In this document: positions 31,308 to 40,589 of the stretch, one piece after another
How the letters are laid out: every line of letters starts with the position of its first letter
How positions within the stretch are numbered: position 1 is the first letter of the stretch
NCBI RefSeq assembly: GCF_900108875.1
Contig: NZ_FNYJ01000006.1
Span: 310,001-374,000, forward strand
Origin: Pseudomonas sp. NFR16
GTDB taxonomy: Bacteria; Pseudomonadota; Gammaproteobacteria; Pseudomonadales; Pseudomonadaceae
DNA length: 64,000 nucleotides
Direction of reading: 5' to 3'
Notes under the pieces: generated by a model
Told to the model about the DNA's origin: nothing
What the model saw: only the letters and a program-made list of their open reading frames with translations
Databases searched by the model: none
Made by a program: the position numbers and the translations under genes

Positions 31308-33350
31308 ATGAACAACATGGAACCGGGTGTGATCGCCACTCACCAGACCCGCCTGATCCCCAACCGTCCGGGCAACACTCCGGTCGAAATTCCCCGCGAC
31401 ATGCCGGGTGTGGTGATTTTCCTGCACGGCGTCAACGATCCCGGCGCGGCCTATGAGTCGGTGGAGAAGGGGTTGTGTCAGGGCCTGAACGAGCGATTGA
31501 GCCGACCCGATATGGCGGCGGAGGCGTATGGCGTTGATTATGCCAAGGCCAATGAGACGCTAGCCAAAGATCGCAGCGAACAGCAGAGAGACTATTGCGA
31601 CGATCCTGATACCTACCTCTACAAGCGCAGCACCGGAGGAGAAAAACCACGAAGCGTATTCATCCCTTTCTACTGGGGCTACAGGGCGGCGCCAGAAGAG
31701 ATCCGGCGCGATAAGAATGGCGAGCCCACCAAACTGCGCACCCAGTATCAGGACGTTTTCGGCAATCGGCTGGACCGGCATTTCGGCAAGGGTGGCGGCT
31801 TCTTCGACAACGCCACCAACAGCCTGCCCGAGATGTACGGCCCAGGCTTTGACAAGGGCGTACGGCATGCTGCGAACCTGGCGTTGCCGAATACGCTGTA
31901 CATGGGCAAAAGCCCGCACCGTCGTTACTTCGTGCTGGCGGCCCATCGTCTGGCGATGCTCATCAGTGAAATTCGCCGCGTTTCGCCGGATGAAACCGTC
32001 ACCGTCATGGGCCACAGTCAAGGCACGTTGATTACGCTTCTGGCTCAGGCACTGCTGGTGGATCGCGGCGAGCGCTGTGCCGACTGCGCAATCATGGTCG
32101 CGTCGCCGTATTCGCTGCTGCCGGACAAAACACCCAAACACTCGAAGACCCTCGACACGCTGATCAACATCGTCACCGCCGTCACAGCCCAACCCCATGC
32201 CCAGCCGCCGCTCGGCGACATACAGGCCACGGCTCCCGGTTACGGCGGTCGCACGGGTTCGAAATGGACGGCGGAGCAAGGCCAGCGGCTGGGGCCAGAC
32301 CAGTCCACCGTGGTATTCCCCGAGCGTGACAACCGCGGCAAGGTCTACCTGTATTTCAGTCACGATGACACCACCGTCGCGCTGCGCGATGTCAGCGGCA
32401 TCGGCACCTTCGGTGTGCCCGACACCTTGCCCGACGGCACGCCTGCCATGGACCGCCTCAAAACCCTGCGCTTCCATCAGCGCCTGTGGAGCAAACGGCT
32501 GCGTGACGACCAGCCGGTCTGGGTCGGCGATGAGCCTGGCAACGTTGAGCTGCGCACCGCCCAGGAACGCCGCAGTGCCGGTCACAACGCCGCCATTTCG
32601 CTCGCCACCGAAGCGGGCATGGACCAAGGTGAGCTGCGCTTGATCAACGCCGAAGCGCTGACACCGCGCCACGCACCCGACATGTTCGGCGGCGAAGCGG
32701 TCACCGGTACACCCGACACGCCCGGCAAAGACAAACCCGACGCCGTGGCGCAGAACACTGCGCTCGGTAAATCCCGCGCCCGCTTCGAGTGGCGATACGT
32801 CGACAAACGCAGCGCGCAGATCGATCTGCTCGCCGCCCGCGATGGCTGGAACAGAGGCAAGGAACCGGACGATCAGACCCGCGCGTTGCGCCAAAGGGCG
32901 GTGATGAACATTCACGACAGGCGTGTGGCGTATTACATGATCAAGCGCGAAGAAACGCCCAACGAAATTCGGGCGCGAATGTCCCGGTGGGAGGATGGCG
33001 AAGCCAATCCGGAATGGGATAACAACAGTTACCACTCGGCGATCCTGCGCAGCCCGGAGAACCATCGCTGGGTCACGGCCATGGATGTGGCGATCGGGCA
33101 GGCTAGGTGTCTGGATGATCGGGACATGCGCGAGGTGCTGATTGCGATTGCGGATTGGCGGATCGAAAAAGAATTCTACACAGAAACACTGTTAAAGATG
33201 CCTGGCTGGCAAAAGCTTAGTCCGGCTGCCCGGACGCTGGCAGAGGCTACGTACATCTATTACGACAAAGGTCAGTTTCCATGTGAGGAACTGATCCCCA
33301 TGAAACCTCCGGCGCTGGTCCATTGCCAGCGACAGGAGGACAAGCGCTGA
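31308..33350 (+). CDS. Tle3-type T6SS lipase effector (DUF3274)
   Basis: 680 aa. An alpha/beta hydrolase with VVIFLHGVNDPG (H40 region) and nucleophile S237 in TVMGHSQGTLI. A candidate Asp lies in YLYFSHDDTTVALRDVSG, and a long C-terminal region (about 420-670) matches the DUF3274 part of Tle3 (EWRYVDKRSAQIDLLAARDGWN, RRVAYYMIKREETPNEIRARM). The GxSxG motif in GHSQG form plus DUF3274 is the Tle3 signature; P. aeruginosa Tle3 (PA0260) is an antibacterial T6SS phospholipase. There is no signal peptide, as expected for T6SS cargo. It follows vgrG by 57 bases and overlaps the DUF2875 gene by one base. Confidence 0.88.
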   Translation: MNNMEPGVIATHQTRLIPNRPGNTPVEIPRDMPGVVIFLHGVNDPGAAYESVEKGLCQGLNERLSRPDMAAEAYGVDYAKANETLAKDRSEQQRDYCDDPDTYLYKRSTGGEKPRSVFIPFYWGYRAAPEEIRRDKNGEPTKLRTQYQDVFGNRLDRHFGKGGGFFDNATNSLPEMYGPGFDKGVRHAANLALPNTLYMGKSPHRRYFVLAAHRLAMLISEIRRVSPDETVTVMGHSQGTLITLLAQALLVDRGERCADCAIMVASPYSLLPDKTPKHSKTLDTLINIVTAVTAQPHAQPPLGDIQATAPGYGGRTGSKWTAEQGQRLGPDQSTVVFPERDNRGKVYLYFSHDDTTVALRDVSGIGTFGVPDTLPDGTPAMDRLKTLRFHQRLWSKRLRDDQPVWVGDEPGNVELRTAQERRSAGHNAAISLATEAGMDQGELRLINAEALTPRHAPDMFGGEAVTGTPDTPGKDKPDAVAQNTALGKSRARFEWRYVDKRSAQIDLLAARDGWNRGKEPDDQTRALRQRAVMNIHDRRVAYYMIKREETPNEIRARMSRWEDGEANPEWDNNSYHSAILRSPENHRWVTAMDVAIGQARCLDDRDMREVLIAIADWRIEKEFYTETLLKMPGWQKLSPAARTLAEATYIYYDKGQFPCEELIPMKPPALVHCQRQEDKR

Positions 33351-35023
33351 TGAGAACGCTCAAAAGTTCGCTTCCTAATATCAAAGCCTACCTCTTGTGC
33401 CTGCTCCTGCTTATCGCGCTCTGGCTGGGGTTTGTGTGGCACGTCTATGGACAATCAATCGCCGATGGCATGGAGATAACGGATATGGCACAGGGAATAC
33501 GCCAAGGGGTAACAGGGATCGTCGCCTTCATAGTGCTGGCTTTCATCGTCCATTGGGCAGGAAAAGCCATCGCTCAAGATCGCGCTGAAAAGCAGGCAGA
33601 GCAGGAGTACACAAATGGCTTGCTAGCAGCGCAGCAAAATAAGGCTCATCAAGCCTTCTCATTGGAAATCAAAGCCGCAGGACTGGCGATCGACGAGAAT
33701 CAACAATCAACGATCTGGAAAATGATCAGAAAGAAAAATAATAACTTTGAGTCCATTCACTCAAATAATCCCCAAGACTATCCGGCCACCGCTGATAGCA
33801 GATATAACGGAGCTAGGATTAATGTACGTGCCGCGGCTCGGCATTCTGCCCGTGACGCTGTCGCTTACTGGCCTCTGCCTACCTTCGCAATAGCGCCCCC
33901 GAGGCAACCGGATGACAAGGACGAAGGTGCGGGAGGAGACATTCTTTCGGCGCGAAATGCGGCGACCCTTGGCGTCACGCTTTTTCTCTGGCAAGACTCA
34001 GAGAATACGACCCATAGCCAGCACATGATCGAAAAGCTCTTTCAGTTTTTTGACGACAACTCCGAAGTCCCCGAAGCCCTAATGCTCAGCCGCGATGGCG
34101 ATCAAACACGTACTGGTTACCGGGTCCCAGGCACACGCGGGCTGCCCAACGGCTATTACGTACCCACCGTCTTCGAGAGCATGACTGGGTTACTCGTGGC
34201 GCGAACTGACCGAGTGGATCGGTACTTGCGCCCTTACGCTGTTCATCAGCAGGAAGACAACCAAAACAGGTCCACTGACCTGAGCAAGCTGTGGTTCTTC
34301 TATTGGGACCGTGATCGTAAATTTGATGAAGTCTACGTTCAGGCGAAAAAAGCCGAAGGCGTACCTCATCCAATCAGTCCCGGCACCATGTCCAGCACCT
34401 ACTGGCATGCCCAACTCCCCGAATTCTGGAAAACCATCACCAACCATGGCCCGGGCCATTTCCGCCCGAGCAAATGGTTGCCGATACGCTGGGCGCAGCA
34501 CCAGATCGACGAGTACGACGAGACGCCGACGCTCGGCTATCTGCACCGGCCTGTCAAAGTCTCGATGGCCGACGAAAACGGCACGCCGCTCAAACCCGCT
34601 CTACGCGCCAAGGCCCTGCAAACGGGCTGGCAAGCGGCGCTGAACACGCTGCCAAATGGTGAGAAACCGGTCCGCGTGTTCTATGACAGCACCGACAACG
34701 TCGAAGGCGAAATCACCCTGACCCAGGCACTGCACGCCCTGAATGTCGACGGCACCGGTATTGAGGTGGGCAATGTCGACGAGGGCTACGACATCGGCCG
34801 CCGTCTGGGCAACACCGGCGTCAGCAGCGCGCTGGTGGAAATCAACCTCGCGACCATCGCCAGCTACTTCGAGGGCGGCGTCAGTGCCGTGGTTTATTCC
34901 GGCACCGATGGCAGCGTCTCGATCCAGATGATCCGCCCACCCAGCGAGGTAACCAAAGCGGAAAACGCCAAAACCCGCTGGGCCGACCCTTTCAAATTTG
35001 GCGCTCCTGGAGGTGCCTCATGA
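33350..35023 (+). CDS. DUF2875 membrane protein, Tla3-like adaptor or immunity protein
   Basis: 557 aa. Two N-terminal TM segments (about 13-31 and 48-66) with a short loop between, then a large soluble region (about 70-557) with WPLPTFAIAPP, GYYVPTVFESMTGLLVARTDR and RPVKVSMADENGTPLKPALRA. In P. aeruginosa the DUF2875 protein beside tle3 (PA0259) is the effector-loading adaptor Tla3. Positive-inside charges (RTLK before TM1; KAIAQDRAEKQ after TM2) put the large domain in the cytoplasm, favouring an adaptor role. ACAGGAGGA precedes the ATG, which shares one base with the tle3 stop. The stretch 33600-34100 is clearly A+T-richer than the rest. Confidence 0.8.
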   Translation: MRTLKSSLPNIKAYLLCLLLLIALWLGFVWHVYGQSIADGMEITDMAQGIRQGVTGIVAFIVLAFIVHWAGKAIAQDRAEKQAEQEYTNGLLAAQQNKAHQAFSLEIKAAGLAIDENQQSTIWKMIRKKNNNFESIHSNNPQDYPATADSRYNGARINVRAAARHSARDAVAYWPLPTFAIAPPRQPDDKDEGAGGDILSARNAATLGVTLFLWQDSENTTHSQHMIEKLFQFFDDNSEVPEALMLSRDGDQTRTGYRVPGTRGLPNGYYVPTVFESMTGLLVARTDRVDRYLRPYAVHQQEDNQNRSTDLSKLWFFYWDRDRKFDEVYVQAKKAEGVPHPISPGTMSSTYWHAQLPEFWKTITNHGPGHFRPSKWLPIRWAQHQIDEYDETPTLGYLHRPVKVSMADENGTPLKPALRAKALQTGWQAALNTLPNGEKPVRVFYDSTDNVEGEITLTQALHALNVDGTGIEVGNVDEGYDIGRRLGNTGVSSALVEINLATIASYFEGGVSAVVYSGTDGSVSIQMIRPPSEVTKAENAKTRWADPFKFGAPGGAS

Positions 35024-35289
35024 ATCACCCTATATGCCTGGGAGACGCCACCAGCAGCGGCGGCAAAGTGATCGAGTGTCAATTGAGCGGCCCTTCCGTC
35101 GTTGAAGGGCAGACCTTTGCGGTAGTAGGGGACAAGGCCACATGCCCGCTGCACGGGGGTGTCTTTGCTTTCATCGAAGGCGATTCAAAAAACATCATGA
35201 ACGGGTTACGCGTCGTCATGCAGGGTCATCGTCTGGCATGCGGCTGCCATGCCATCGCTCGCCACGCCGAGTCATTCAGCGTGCTTTGA
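35020..35289 (+). CDS. PAAR-domain spike tip protein
   Basis: An 89-aa single-domain PAAR protein: GDATSSGGKVIECQ, VVGDKATCPLHGG, RVVMQGHRLACGCHAI. Conserved Cys and His residues (C46, H48, H72, C76, C78 region) are positioned to hold the zinc of the PAAR cone that caps VgrG. There is no C-terminal extension, so it is a tip rather than an effector. It overlaps the DUF2875 gene by ATGA (35020-35023), showing it belongs to the vgrG-tle3 module. Confidence 0.9.
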   Translation: MNHPICLGDATSSGGKVIECQLSGPSVVEGQTFAVVGDKATCPLHGGVFAFIEGDSKNIMNGLRVVMQGHRLACGCHAIARHAESFSVL

Positions 35290-35408
35290 AAAAACGGGCA
35301 GGCAAACCCACGCGTCTGCGGTGTCCATTGCTGCGTCAGGTGTAAGCTGGCGCGGCGAATCCTGTTCACGCTCCCCACCCAACCTGCAGCCTCCTGGAGT
35401 CTTTTTTC

Positions 35409-35786
35409 ATGATCGATCACCTCGACCATCTGGTACTGACCGCTGTCGATGCTGACGCCACGGTGGATTTCTACACCCGCGTACTGGGCATGCAGCTGGA
35501 GACGTTCGGCGCGGGGCGCAGGGCGTTCAGGTTCGGCGATCAGAAGATCAACCTGCACGTGCGGGGGCATGAGTTCGAGCCCAAGGCGCATGTGCCGGCG
35601 CCTGGCGCGCTGGACCTGTGCTTCATCGCGTCGATTCCACTGGAGCAGGTGATTGCCCGATTGAACGAGGCGCAATGGCCGATCATCGAGGGCCCGGTCG
35701 CACGCACTGGTGCGACTGGCCCGATTCGTTCGGTGTACGTTCGTGACCCGGACCTCAACCTGATCGAGATTGCCGAACCGGCCTGA
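35409..35786 (+). CDS. VOC (glyoxalase/bleomycin resistance) superfamily protein
   Basis: A 125-aa single VOC domain. The first beta-alpha-beta module begins DHLDHLVLTAVDADATVDFYTRVLG, the second ends SVYVRDPDLNLIEIAEP. Metal-ligand positions appear as H (DHLVL), H (LHVRGHEF) and E (NLIEIAE), so a metal-dependent enzyme is possible. Substrate unknown. CTGGAGT lies upstream of the ATG. It is not part of the T6SS module (119-base gap) and is convergent with pslK. Confidence 0.85.
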   Translation: MIDHLDHLVLTAVDADATVDFYTRVLGMQLETFGAGRRAFRFGDQKINLHVRGHEFEPKAHVPAPGALDLCFIASIPLEQVIARLNEAQWPIIEGPVARTGATGPIRSVYVRDPDLNLIEIAEPA

Positions 35787-35851
35787 TCGTCGCGTTCGCC
35801 CAGTTTAGCCCAGCTCAGTTCAGCTCAGCGCAATGCTGCGGGAAGGCGCGG

Positions 35852-37267
35852 TCAATCGCCGGCGCCACGCCACGGTTTGAGCCACAACGCCATGGCGACC
35901 AGCAGCGTCGCGCCGTACGCGCAGCTCAGGCCCAATTGCAGCCAGATGTTGCTCAGCGGGTGCAACACGGTCGCGGCCAACAGCATGATGGCGGCGCCGA
36001 GCAGCCACTGCTGACGCCACGGCAACTGGTTCAACAAGTCCTGTCTGCGCATCAACAGCAGGCCGGTGAGGATGGCGCCACACACGGCGGCCATGGCAAT
36101 GCCGATCAGACCGAAGAAAAACGGCAGCACAGCCAGCAGCACCGCGTTGAGCAGGCTGCCGGCCAGCTCGCATCGCAGTGGCAGGCGCGTGTCGCCGGCG
36201 GCGTAAGCAAAGCGGGCGAGCAAGGCATTCCATGCGCCGAACATCAACGGCACGGCGAACCATGCCAGCAGGCCGGGCAGCGGGCCGTCCGCTGCCTGAT
36301 TGGGCAGCAGCAGCGCCACCAGCGCGCCGGCTGCGCCGATCAACCCGGCCACCGCCGGCACCGTTAACAGGGTTGCGCTGCTCAGGCCTTTGCGCAGCAG
36401 GCTTCTGCGCTGATCGCCCTCGGCCCCGCTCATCAGGCCCAGCAGCACCTGATTCAGACTCATCAGGGCGATCAATGGCAAGTTGATCAGTTTGCGTGCC
36501 AGATTGACCCAGGTGACGGCGCCTTCCCCCAGCAATGAAGCGACCATACGCTCCAGCAGCGCCAGGCCCTGGCTGGCCAGATTGCTGCTCAGCAACGGGC
36601 CGATGCGTTGCAGCAACTCCCGTCCCGCGCCAGGCTCCCGGCTCAGGCGCCAGGGTTTCCAGCCATCGCTCATCAGACCCGGCAACAGCGCGGCGGGCAT
36701 CAACACGCTGCCCAGCAGACAGGCGCACGCCAGACTCGTCGGCGTCGCCTGCTGACCCAACAACGCCAGATAAAGCACGGGCGGCAGGTTGAACAGCAGT
36801 GAACCCAGGCCCGCCAGCACGAAACGCGAACGGGCTTGCAGCGGCACGCACAGCAGGCCGTGCAACAGAAAACCGGGCGCCGACCACGCCAGCCATTGCA
36901 GCGAGCCGGCCGCCAGCGCGTAGCCTTGATCGTCCAGCCCCGGCCCGATCAGGCGCACCCACAGCGGCGCGCCCAGACTCAGCAACAGGCTCAACCCCAG
37001 CCCGCACAGCAGCAGGCGCGGCGCCAGTGCACCGAGCCATTGCTGCTGTTGCAGCGCCGAACGTTGTTGATACAGCGGCAATGCCGCGGCGCTGAGCAAG
37101 CCCGCCGCCAGCGCCATGCGCAACGCTTCGGGCAGAAACAGCGAGACCAGAAAAGCGTCGCTGCGCCCGCCCGCGCCCCAGGCTGCCACCAGCAGCCACT
37201 CACGGGCGAAACCTGCCGCCAGCCCCGTGAGTGTGGCCAGCGTCAGCCAGAGCGTTGAGCCGAACAC
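35852..37267 (-). CDS. pslK: PslK-like polysaccharide flippase (MurJ/MviN family)
   Basis: 471 aa, with about 13-14 hydrophobic segments. The N-terminal pattern LTGLAAGFAREWLLVAAWGAGGRSDAFLVSLFLPEALR is the MurJ/MviN signature. Being last in the psl operon, it is predicted to flip the lipid-linked Psl repeat across the inner membrane, as PslK of P. aeruginosa. It follows the acetyltransferase gene by nine bases. Slightly shorter than MurJ proper (about 510 aa). Confidence 0.85.
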   Translation of the reverse strand: MFGSTLWLTLATLTGLAAGFAREWLLVAAWGAGGRSDAFLVSLFLPEALRMALAAGLLSAAALPLYQQRSALQQQQWLGALAPRLLLCGLGLSLLLSLGAPLWVRLIGPGLDDQGYALAAGSLQWLAWSAPGFLLHGLLCVPLQARSRFVLAGLGSLLFNLPPVLYLALLGQQATPTSLACACLLGSVLMPAALLPGLMSDGWKPWRLSREPGAGRELLQRIGPLLSSNLASQGLALLERMVASLLGEGAVTWVNLARKLINLPLIALMSLNQVLLGLMSGAEGDQRRSLLRKGLSSATLLTVPAVAGLIGAAGALVALLLPNQAADGPLPGLLAWFAVPLMFGAWNALLARFAYAAGDTRLPLRCELAGSLLNAVLLAVLPFFFGLIGIAMAAVCGAILTGLLLMRRQDLLNQLPWRQQWLLGAAIMLLAATVLHPLSNIWLQLGLSCAYGATLLVAMALWLKPWRGAGD

Positions 37268-37276
37268 GCAGCCGCC

Positions 37277-38098
37277 TCAGTGGAACAAAGTGAACAGGCC
37301 TTTGCCGCCCACTTTGTAGTTGAGGCCGCGAACCCGTTCGCCTTTGATCTCGGCGTTCGGTCCGCCGACGATGGCGTAAGGCGGCACCGGTTTTGAAACC
37401 ACCGAACCGCCGCCGACCACGGCGCCTTCGCCGATGTCGGCGCCGAAGGAGAGCAGGGCGCGGCTGGCGATCCAGGCGTAGTCGTGAATGTAGATCGGTC
37501 CGCCCACGGCCCAGAATTCCGGCGCCCTGAGATCGTGTCCACCGGCAATGATCAGCACATGCGAGGCGATGGTCACGTGATCGCCGATGATCAGCCCGCC
37601 GCGTGCGTCCAGCTGGCAATGCCAGCCGACGGTACTGTCGTCGCCGATGGTCAGCCCGTCGACGCCGAGCACTTCCGTGTTACGCCACACCGAGGAACCC
37701 TTGCCGATCTTCGCGCCGCCCATGCGCAGCCAGAACAGCCTCAGGGTATGGCTCGGAATCTTGCAGATGAGGATGTTGTAGGCCTGCTCCCAGGTGCGCA
37801 GCATGCGGTCGCGCAGCGTCGGCCAATTGATGCCGTACAGGGGAATCAGCGCGCCGGGCGTCTCGTTGGCCAGCAGCCGGTAGAAGCGCCGCGCCAGCGG
37901 CTGTTCGATGCGCGGTTCGATGTTCAGGTAACTGATGAAGCACAGTGTCTTGTCTTTGATCTGGGTTTCGAAGCACACCTCGTTCGCCAGCATCCAGTCG
38001 TACGCGCTCTCCAGCTCCTCGGTGCTGACCCCCATCTTGCGTGCATATTCAGGCAGCGCCTGCCGCAGATTGTGCGAGTGCATCATGCGGTGTTTCAT
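37277..38098 (-). CDS. Hexapeptide (left-handed beta-helix) acetyltransferase of the psl operon
   Basis: 273 aa. The N-terminal 125 residues have no hexapeptide repeats and end in an amphipathic stretch (YNILICKIPSHTLRLFWLRMGG). A left-handed beta-helix follows at about 128-255, with repeats such as IGKGSSVWRN, IGDDSTVGWH and IGDHVTIASH, and the catalytic-type loop IIAGGHDLRAPEF. It resembles WcaF/NodL-type O-acetyltransferases. P. aeruginosa psl has the unrelated PslL acyltransferase near this place, so this gene may supply the Psl O-acetylation step here. It overlaps pslJ by ATGA. Confidence 0.85.
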   Translation of the reverse strand: MKHRMMHSHNLRQALPEYARKMGVSTEELESAYDWMLANEVCFETQIKDKTLCFISYLNIEPRIEQPLARRFYRLLANETPGALIPLYGINWPTLRDRMLRTWEQAYNILICKIPSHTLRLFWLRMGGAKIGKGSSVWRNTEVLGVDGLTIGDDSTVGWHCQLDARGGLIIGDHVTIASHVLIIAGGHDLRAPEFWAVGGPIYIHDYAWIASRALLSFGADIGEGAVVGGGSVVSKPVPPYAIVGGPNAEIKGERVRGLNYKVGGKGLFTLFH

Positions 38099-39492
38099 GT
38101 TCGTTCCCCCGAATCCAAAGTCGTGACCTGCGCTTTCAATCGCAGGCGCCGGGCCTCATGCAGACTGAGTCCCAGCAGCAGCCAGAACAGCGCAATCAAC
38201 ACGGTGGTAAAGCTGAAATAGTGGTCAAAGAAGCCGCTCAGCAGCGCGGCCATCACGCCGGTGCGAGCACCCAGCCACAGCGCGGTGTCGCGGTTGAGGA
38301 TGACGATATTGCGCGGCAGGCGCGCTTCCTTCCACCAACTGACCGTCACGGCAACGAACAACAGCATGCCCGGCAGGCCCAGTTTGTAGATGTAGTTCAG
38401 CCACAGGTTGGAAATGCCCCACAGGCCGGTGCCTGGAACAGGCGGGTCGACCTTGAAGCCGATGCCCAGCGGGAACATTTTCATCGCGTCCGGGAAGTGT
38501 GAATACTCGTCGAACCGCACGGCAGTACTGGCGTCGTGGCTTGAAAACAGTCCGAGCAGACGATCCTGCAGCGGCGGATAAAACATCAGCAGCAGGGCAC
38601 CGACAAACACGCCAGCCATCAACATTCGCCCCACAAACGGCACGCGCTTGCGCGCCATCCAGCACATCACCAGCACCAGACTCACCAGCGCCCCGCGCGA
38701 GCCCGTGAACAACAGACCTGCCAGCGCCAGCACCGCCACGGCGATGCCGAGCAGACGCACCAGGCCCCGACGAGTGACGGCGATACAAAACGCCAGCGGC
38801 AGCAACATGGCCATCGCGCCGCCGGAAATGTTCGGATGCGTCCAGGGCGTCGACATCCGCGTCGAAAAGCCGGCCAGGCCTTCATTGAGGCTGTCCAGAT
38901 TGCTGTAACCCAGACTGCCGATGATCGAGATGATCGCCGTGGAGTTGCCGTTCTTCAGGTACACCGGAATCGACAGCAGCAGCAAGGCCAACGTCCCCAG
39001 TAACAGCGCCACGGTCATTTGCTCACGGGATTTTTCGTCGGCCAGCAGGCGCGGCACCAGAAACAGCGGCGACAGGTTGAACAGCCAGCGCACCCAGTTG
39101 ATCGGCCCGTTGCCCTCGGCGTTGACGGTCAATTGACCGACCACGAACGGCAGCGCGCTGAACAGCATCAGCGCAAGCATCCAGCGCTCTGTGCGCAGCA
39201 GGATCAGCGGGCGGTTGTACAACGCGAAGACCCGATGCGCCATCAGGCTGGCCCAGACCAGCATCAGCAGCGCTTCGGACACCGTGGTGCGAATACCGAT
39301 CTGCACCGTGGCGTAAGGCAGAAACGTCGCTAACACGCCGAACAGCAGCAAGCCGCGCAACGGCCGGCGAATGACCGCCAGCAAGCCCGCGACGCCGATC
39401 AGCGCGGCCGTCACTTTCAGCGCCGGCAGCAGCCAGACCAGCAGACCGAACAGCACCGCATTGATCGCGCCTACGGGCATCGCCAGCGGCAT
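38095..39492 (-). CDS. pslJ: PslJ-like polymerase/O-antigen ligase family protein
   Basis: 465 aa, with 10 or more TM segments. The Wzy_C/O-antigen-ligase core lies at about 240-390, with the large periplasmic loop between them (FSSHDASTAVRFDEYSHFPDAM...VPGTGLWGISNLWLNYIYKLGL). H and R residues in that loop are the usual functional set. Its position after the glycosyltransferases supports a role in polymerising Psl repeats. The start ATG shares one base with the pslI stop. Confidence 0.85.
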   Translation of the reverse strand: MPLAMPVGAINAVLFGLLVWLLPALKVTAALIGVAGLLAVIRRPLRGLLLFGVLATFLPYATVQIGIRTTVSEALLMLVWASLMAHRVFALYNRPLILLRTERWMLALMLFSALPFVVGQLTVNAEGNGPINWVRWLFNLSPLFLVPRLLADEKSREQMTVALLLGTLALLLLSIPVYLKNGNSTAIISIIGSLGYSNLDSLNEGLAGFSTRMSTPWTHPNISGGAMAMLLPLAFCIAVTRRGLVRLLGIAVAVLALAGLLFTGSRGALVSLVLVMCWMARKRVPFVGRMLMAGVFVGALLLMFYPPLQDRLLGLFSSHDASTAVRFDEYSHFPDAMKMFPLGIGFKVDPPVPGTGLWGISNLWLNYIYKLGLPGMLLFVAVTVSWWKEARLPRNIVILNRDTALWLGARTGVMAALLSGFFDHYFSFTTVLIALFWLLLGLSLHEARRLRLKAQVTTLDSGERT

Positions 39493-40589
39493 CAGCGCAG
39501 CTCCTCCAGCAACTCGTTGAAACGCTGGCGGTACGCGTCGACGCCGTACCGGTGAGCCCAGGCTTGCAGCGGCGCGGGATCTTCGCGCTCGGCCGTCGAG
39601 AGCACGCCCATCAGGCGCACCAGCGCTGGCAGATCCTGGGGCGAGAAGCGCGGGCTGTCGGGCGGTGTGACTTCATCCAGCGATGAACCGCTCGCCACGG
39701 CCACCGGCGTGCCAACGCCCAAGGCCTCGATAACCGGCAGGCCGAAGCCTTCGCCGTACGAGGGGTGCCAGAGTCGTTCGGCTTGCCGATAGACGTGATG
39801 CAACTGACCGTCGCTGATGCCGCTGACGATGTGCAGCCCCGGCGTTTCGCGCTGAGCGCTGCTCAGTCCTTCGCTGCCGCCCACCAGCACCAGATCGGGC
39901 GTTTTCGGGAATTGCCGACGCGCGATCTGCCAGGCCTCGACGAACCACGGAATGTTCTTGCGCGGCTCGCGGGTGCCGACGCACAGCCAGTAACGCTCGG
40001 GCAACGGCGAGTCGAGTTCGGCGGGCTCACTGCTGAACCCTTCGACCAGGTTGGGCAGCACGCGCACTTTGTCGCGCGCCTGCGGAAACAGGCGCACGGT
40101 TTCGTCGGCGGTGAACTGCGACGGCGTCCATATCCGGTCGGCCACCCGCACGGAATACCCGATCGAGAGGTTGTCGGTCTGGCGATAAATCATCGCCTTG
40201 AGCTTCGAGCCATGGGCGTTGGTCATGGTCAGCTGGAACAGATCATGAAGCTGCAGGATGTAACGCAGCCCCGGCGACTTGCGACCGATCGGCAGGCCCA
40301 TGTTGAGATTGGCCAGATACACCTCCACCTCCGCGTCGCGCAGGGCCTGGGGCAGAAACTGCGCCTCGAACCTTAGCCGCTCGGGCAGCCGATGGATTCC
40401 ATTGAGGGGCGTGACCCGACGCGGGCAGTGGGCGATGCGGCGCACCGGATGATCCTGCGGCGCCACGCTGAACAGCTGCAATTGCACGTCCGGCGCTGCG
40501 CGAAACGCTTCTTCCAGCGCAATGTTCTGACGGCCGATGCCGCTGTTGGGAAAGCCCGTGGCGGGGCGATAGTCCAGTCCTACACGCAT
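39492..40589 (-). CDS. pslI: PslI-like GT4 glycosyltransferase
   Basis: 365 aa, a GT-B fold with GT4 signatures: N-terminal DYRPATGFPNSGIGRQN, RADRIWTPSQFTADETVRLFP, the second-domain start YWLCVGTREPRKNIPWFVEAW, and the donor-binding EX7E region HPSYGEGFGLPVIEALGVGTPVA. Probably a mannosyl- or other NDP-sugar transferase acting on the lipid-linked Psl repeat in the cytoplasm. It overlaps pslH by 10 bases. Confidence 0.88.
   Translation of the reverse strand: MRVGLDYRPATGFPNSGIGRQNIALEEAFRAAPDVQLQLFSVAPQDHPVRRIAHCPRRVTPLNGIHRLPERLRFEAQFLPQALRDAEVEVYLANLNMGLPIGRKSPGLRYILQLHDLFQLTMTNAHGSKLKAMIYRQTDNLSIGYSVRVADRIWTPSQFTADETVRLFPQARDKVRVLPNLVEGFSSEPAELDSPLPERYWLCVGTREPRKNIPWFVEAWQIARRQFPKTPDLVLVGGSEGLSSAQRETPGLHIVSGISDGQLHHVYRQAERLWHPSYGEGFGLPVIEALGVGTPVAVASGSSLDEVTPPDSPRFSPQDLPALVRLMGVLSTAEREDPAPLQAWAHRYGVDAYRQRFNELLEELR

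Noticed and set aside
35820..37199. A 459-codon minus-strand frame overlapping pslK in another frame
   Set aside because: The product is Ala/Gly/Arg-rich without membrane pattern, whereas the pslK frame has the MurJ signature and correct operon spacing.
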